Below are positions 62,310 to 64,000 of a stretch of DNA of 64,000 nucleotides, piece after piece. The notes below the pieces were generated by a model. It searched no databases, was not told where the DNA came from, and was given only the letters and a program-made list of their open reading frames with translations. The stretch's first letter is position 1. Each line of letters opens with the position of its first letter. This DNA comes from Paenibacillus sp. Soil787 (lineage in GTDB: Bacteria > Bacillota > Bacilli > Paenibacillales > NBRC-103111), in NCBI RefSeq assembly GCF_001429545.1, contig NZ_LMSP01000034.1:92831-156830 (forward strand), in the 5' to 3' direction. The translations under genes were made by a program, and so were the position numbers.

Positions 62310-63665
62310 CTATTTGGTGTGGGTTTCTTCCTTATTCGAAGCCTCTTGCTGCTTCTGTATGTCCGCCATTAAGGAGGTAGGATCTGTTCTGCCGCCTATT
62401 AATTCTTGCATACCGCGCTCCAATTTTTCCCTGACTTTCGTTTGAATGCGTGAGTCGAATGCGGGGAAAGCACCTTTACTGGTTGCAAACACATTCAGAA
62501 TTTCTGTAATCAGTGGATTCACATTGCTCGTATCCTGCAGCTTCATGGCAGGTGGCATTCCTTCTTCGACGAGCTGTCTTTTTTGCATGGAATCGTTATA
62601 CATTTGCTTGATAAACTCCTTGATGGCCACCAGCTGATTTGGCGTCACTTTTTTAGAGAATCCATAGGCATTGGACCATCCTCCGTTGATATAACCATCT
62701 CCTGGCCCCCCCATAGCTGGAAAACTCATAAAGCCTACATCCTTTACGATGGATGACTTCTCAGGGTCAAGCAGCGGCGTATTCGCCCAACTGCCATCGA
62801 ACATGAAAGCCGCTTCACCGATGCTAAATTTATTTTGCTGCTCGGCATAAGCCAGCGCTAAGCTGCCTTCTTGAAGATACCCCTTTTGAATAAACGTATG
62901 ATATTTTTCAAAAGCATCAACAACATCCGGATCCGTCCATCGTTTACTTCCATCCAAAAAGCCTTGAACAGAATCTGGCCCTGCCGTACGTACCCACATG
63001 GTATTGCTCATCATGTTAATGACCCATGAATCTTTAGCCGCCATTGCGAATGGCGTTATTTTCTGGGCCTTTAGCTTCGCGGCAGCTGTGAGCAGTTCCT
63101 CCCACGTTCGAGGTGGTTTTATTTGATGATCCGCCAAAATCCTTTTGTTATAGTACAAGCCCTCGACGTACCCTGCCATTGGAATTCCATAAATTTTACC
63201 GTTAACCGTAAACTCTTCGAAGCTATAAAACTTATTGATTAATCCAAGCTCATTAAGGATAGGCGTAAGATCAAGCAGTCTATTCGCTTTGACATAATCC
63301 TTCGTATCCGTTCCGCCGAACAAGTCGAATATTTCCGGCGGATTCCCAGCGGCCATCTCCGCTCTCAGCTTTTCGAAGCGATTAACCTTATCCTCCACCC
63401 CATCTAACGTAATGGACAAGCCTGGCACCTTTGACTCCGTAGCTTTTACGACATCCTGCAGCATCGCGAAGCGCTTCTTCTGCGTATCTTTCACTTGCGT
63501 ATGACGAATCGTCAGCAGAATCGGCTCTCCTTTTACCCCTGTTGGGCTGGGAGTCTCGCCCGCATGAAGGTTTTGTTCCTTGTTCGAAGTTAAGCTGTTG
63601 CAAACAAACACAATGAACGTCATAGCCACTACCGCCGCTACCGAAATCAACGTTCCTTTTCTCAT
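62310..63665 (-). CDS. ABC sugar-binding lipoprotein-like protein
   Basis: A 451-residue family 1 solute-binding protein. The N-terminal signal peptide is followed by VFVC (Cys22), a poor but possible lipobox. The mature domain begins near ILLTIRHTQVKD and has the typical IPMAGYVEGLYYNKRIL and AAFMFDGSWAN segments. The ATG follows AAAGGAG, 27 bases after the AraC-type regulator gene, so they form an operon. No permease genes follow, only the GH3 remnant and ROK kinase, so either permeases were lost or the protein serves as a sensor partner. Confidence 0.9.
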   Translation of the reverse strand: MRKGTLISVAAVVAMTFIVFVCNSLTSNKEQNLHAGETPSPTGVKGEPILLTIRHTQVKDTQKKRFAMLQDVVKATESKVPGLSITLDGVEDKVNRFEKLRAEMAAGNPPEIFDLFGGTDTKDYVKANRLLDLTPILNELGLINKFYSFEEFTVNGKIYGIPMAGYVEGLYYNKRILADHQIKPPRTWEELLTAAAKLKAQKITPFAMAAKDSWVINMMSNTMWVRTAGPDSVQGFLDGSKRWTDPDVVDAFEKYHTFIQKGYLQEGSLALAYAEQQNKFSIGEAAFMFDGSWANTPLLDPEKSSIVKDVGFMSFPAMGGPGDGYINGGWSNAYGFSKKVTPNQLVAIKEFIKQMYNDSMQKRQLVEEGMPPAMKLQDTSNVNPLITEILNVFATSKGAFPAFDSRIQTKVREKLERGMQELIGGRTDPTSLMADIQKQQEASNKEETHTK

Positions 63666-63691
63666 CTTTATTGATCTCCTTTTTGCTTCCT

Positions 63692-64000
63692 CTACTTCTC
63701 TTCTTTGCGCTTTTCGCGAAACTCCGACGGAATCTCGCCAGTAAACTTTTGAAATACTTTGGTAAAATATCGCCGTTCGATGTATCCTACTGCTTTTCCG
63801 ATGTCCGTAATACTTTTATCACTATGGAGCAGCATCGACTTCGCCAATTCCATCCGATGTTTCGTGACATATTCAACGAAGGTTTCTCCAAAATGCTGCT
63901 TAAATAATAAACTAAAATAGCTGGAGCTAATCCCTAGGGAGCTCGCTATATCCTCGATCCCAAAATCATTCGTATAGTGCGTTCTTATGTATTCCTTCGC
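63692..64000 (-). CDS. AraC-type (YesN-like) regulator, C-terminal part
   Basis: The last 102 codons of a gene that continues past the right edge. Two helix-turn-helix units of the AraC family are visible (DIASSLGISSSYFSLLFKQH and ITDIGKAVGYIERRYFTKVF), ending IPSEFREKRKEEK and a stop at 63692. By analogy with the other three loci it is probably the output half of a YesM/YesN pair controlling the binding protein downstream. Confidence 0.88.
   Translation of the reverse strand, partial: AKEYIRTHYTNDFGIEDIASSLGISSSYFSLLFKQHFGETFVEYVTKHRMELAKSMLLHSDKSITDIGKAVGYIERRYFTKVFQKFTGEIPSEFREKRKEEK

Overview
The window looks like chromosome of a spore-forming Gram-positive of the Paenibacillaceae (Paenibacillus-like). 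The reasons are strong AGGAGG-type ribosome sites, several TTG/GTG starts, pro-sigma-K and GerA sequences, cre-like CcpA sites, and three complete (plus one partial) sugar loci of the Paenibacillus pattern: YesM-type sensor kinase, AraC-type (YesN) response regulator, lipoprotein binding protein, two permeases and a glycoside hydrolase or lyase. I saw no rRNA, tRNA, CRISPR array, transposase or phage gene.

Layout. 1-13.5 kb (minus): sensor kinase and regulator, a terminator, then an LplB/LplC-type ABC importer, a 49-codon ORF with a very good ribosome site, and a huge secreted polysaccharide lyase family 8 protein that runs off the left edge. 13.9-15.1 kb: a broken ABC ATPase and a 5'-truncated sigK. 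15.2-24.0 kb: GH42 beta-galactosidase and its importer (minus), divergent from its regulator/kinase pair (plus). 24.1-26.1 kb: a truncated GerA-type germination gene, a second broken ABC ATPase and an intact sigK. The ATPase+sigK block is thus present twice, on both sides of the galactosidase locus. 26.3-35.3 kb (minus): an arabinan/xylan-type locus with binding protein, two permeases, GH43, a second binding protein, kinase and regulator. 36-41 kb: MBL hydrolase, Spo0B-like sensor kinase, an FAD oxidoreductase preceded by paired PurR boxes and a purine-type riboswitch, and a LytTR-only protein with a perfect cre site. 41-50 kb: small conserved gene, MarR/MFS pair, lactonase, DUF2238 membrane protein, VanW protein, large HAD-type protein and glycosyltransferase. 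50-54.4 kb: AraC regulator, Gfo/Idh/MocA oxidoreductase, aldo/keto reductase, an array of ~115-bp repeats and a DeoR regulator. 54.5-59.3 kb: LytS/LytT-type system with CstA and its YbdD partner (probable pyruvate uptake). 59.5-64 kb: MFS exporter, ROK kinase, a GH3 remnant, a sugar-binding protein and the 3' end of an AraC-type regulator.

How it fits together. Most of the DNA serves sensing, cutting and import of plant or host polysaccharides, with carbon catabolite control suggested by scattered cre-like sites. The most unusual element is at 38.7-40.4 kb: paired PurR boxes on the promoter plus a guanine-type aptamer whose 3' half is also the 5' arm of a terminator. This predicts a purine-induced ON switch for a poorly characterised FAD oxidoreductase. 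The second is the sigK duplication: the truncated copy encodes exactly the same protein as the intact copy over about 164 residues although the DNA differs at many silent sites.
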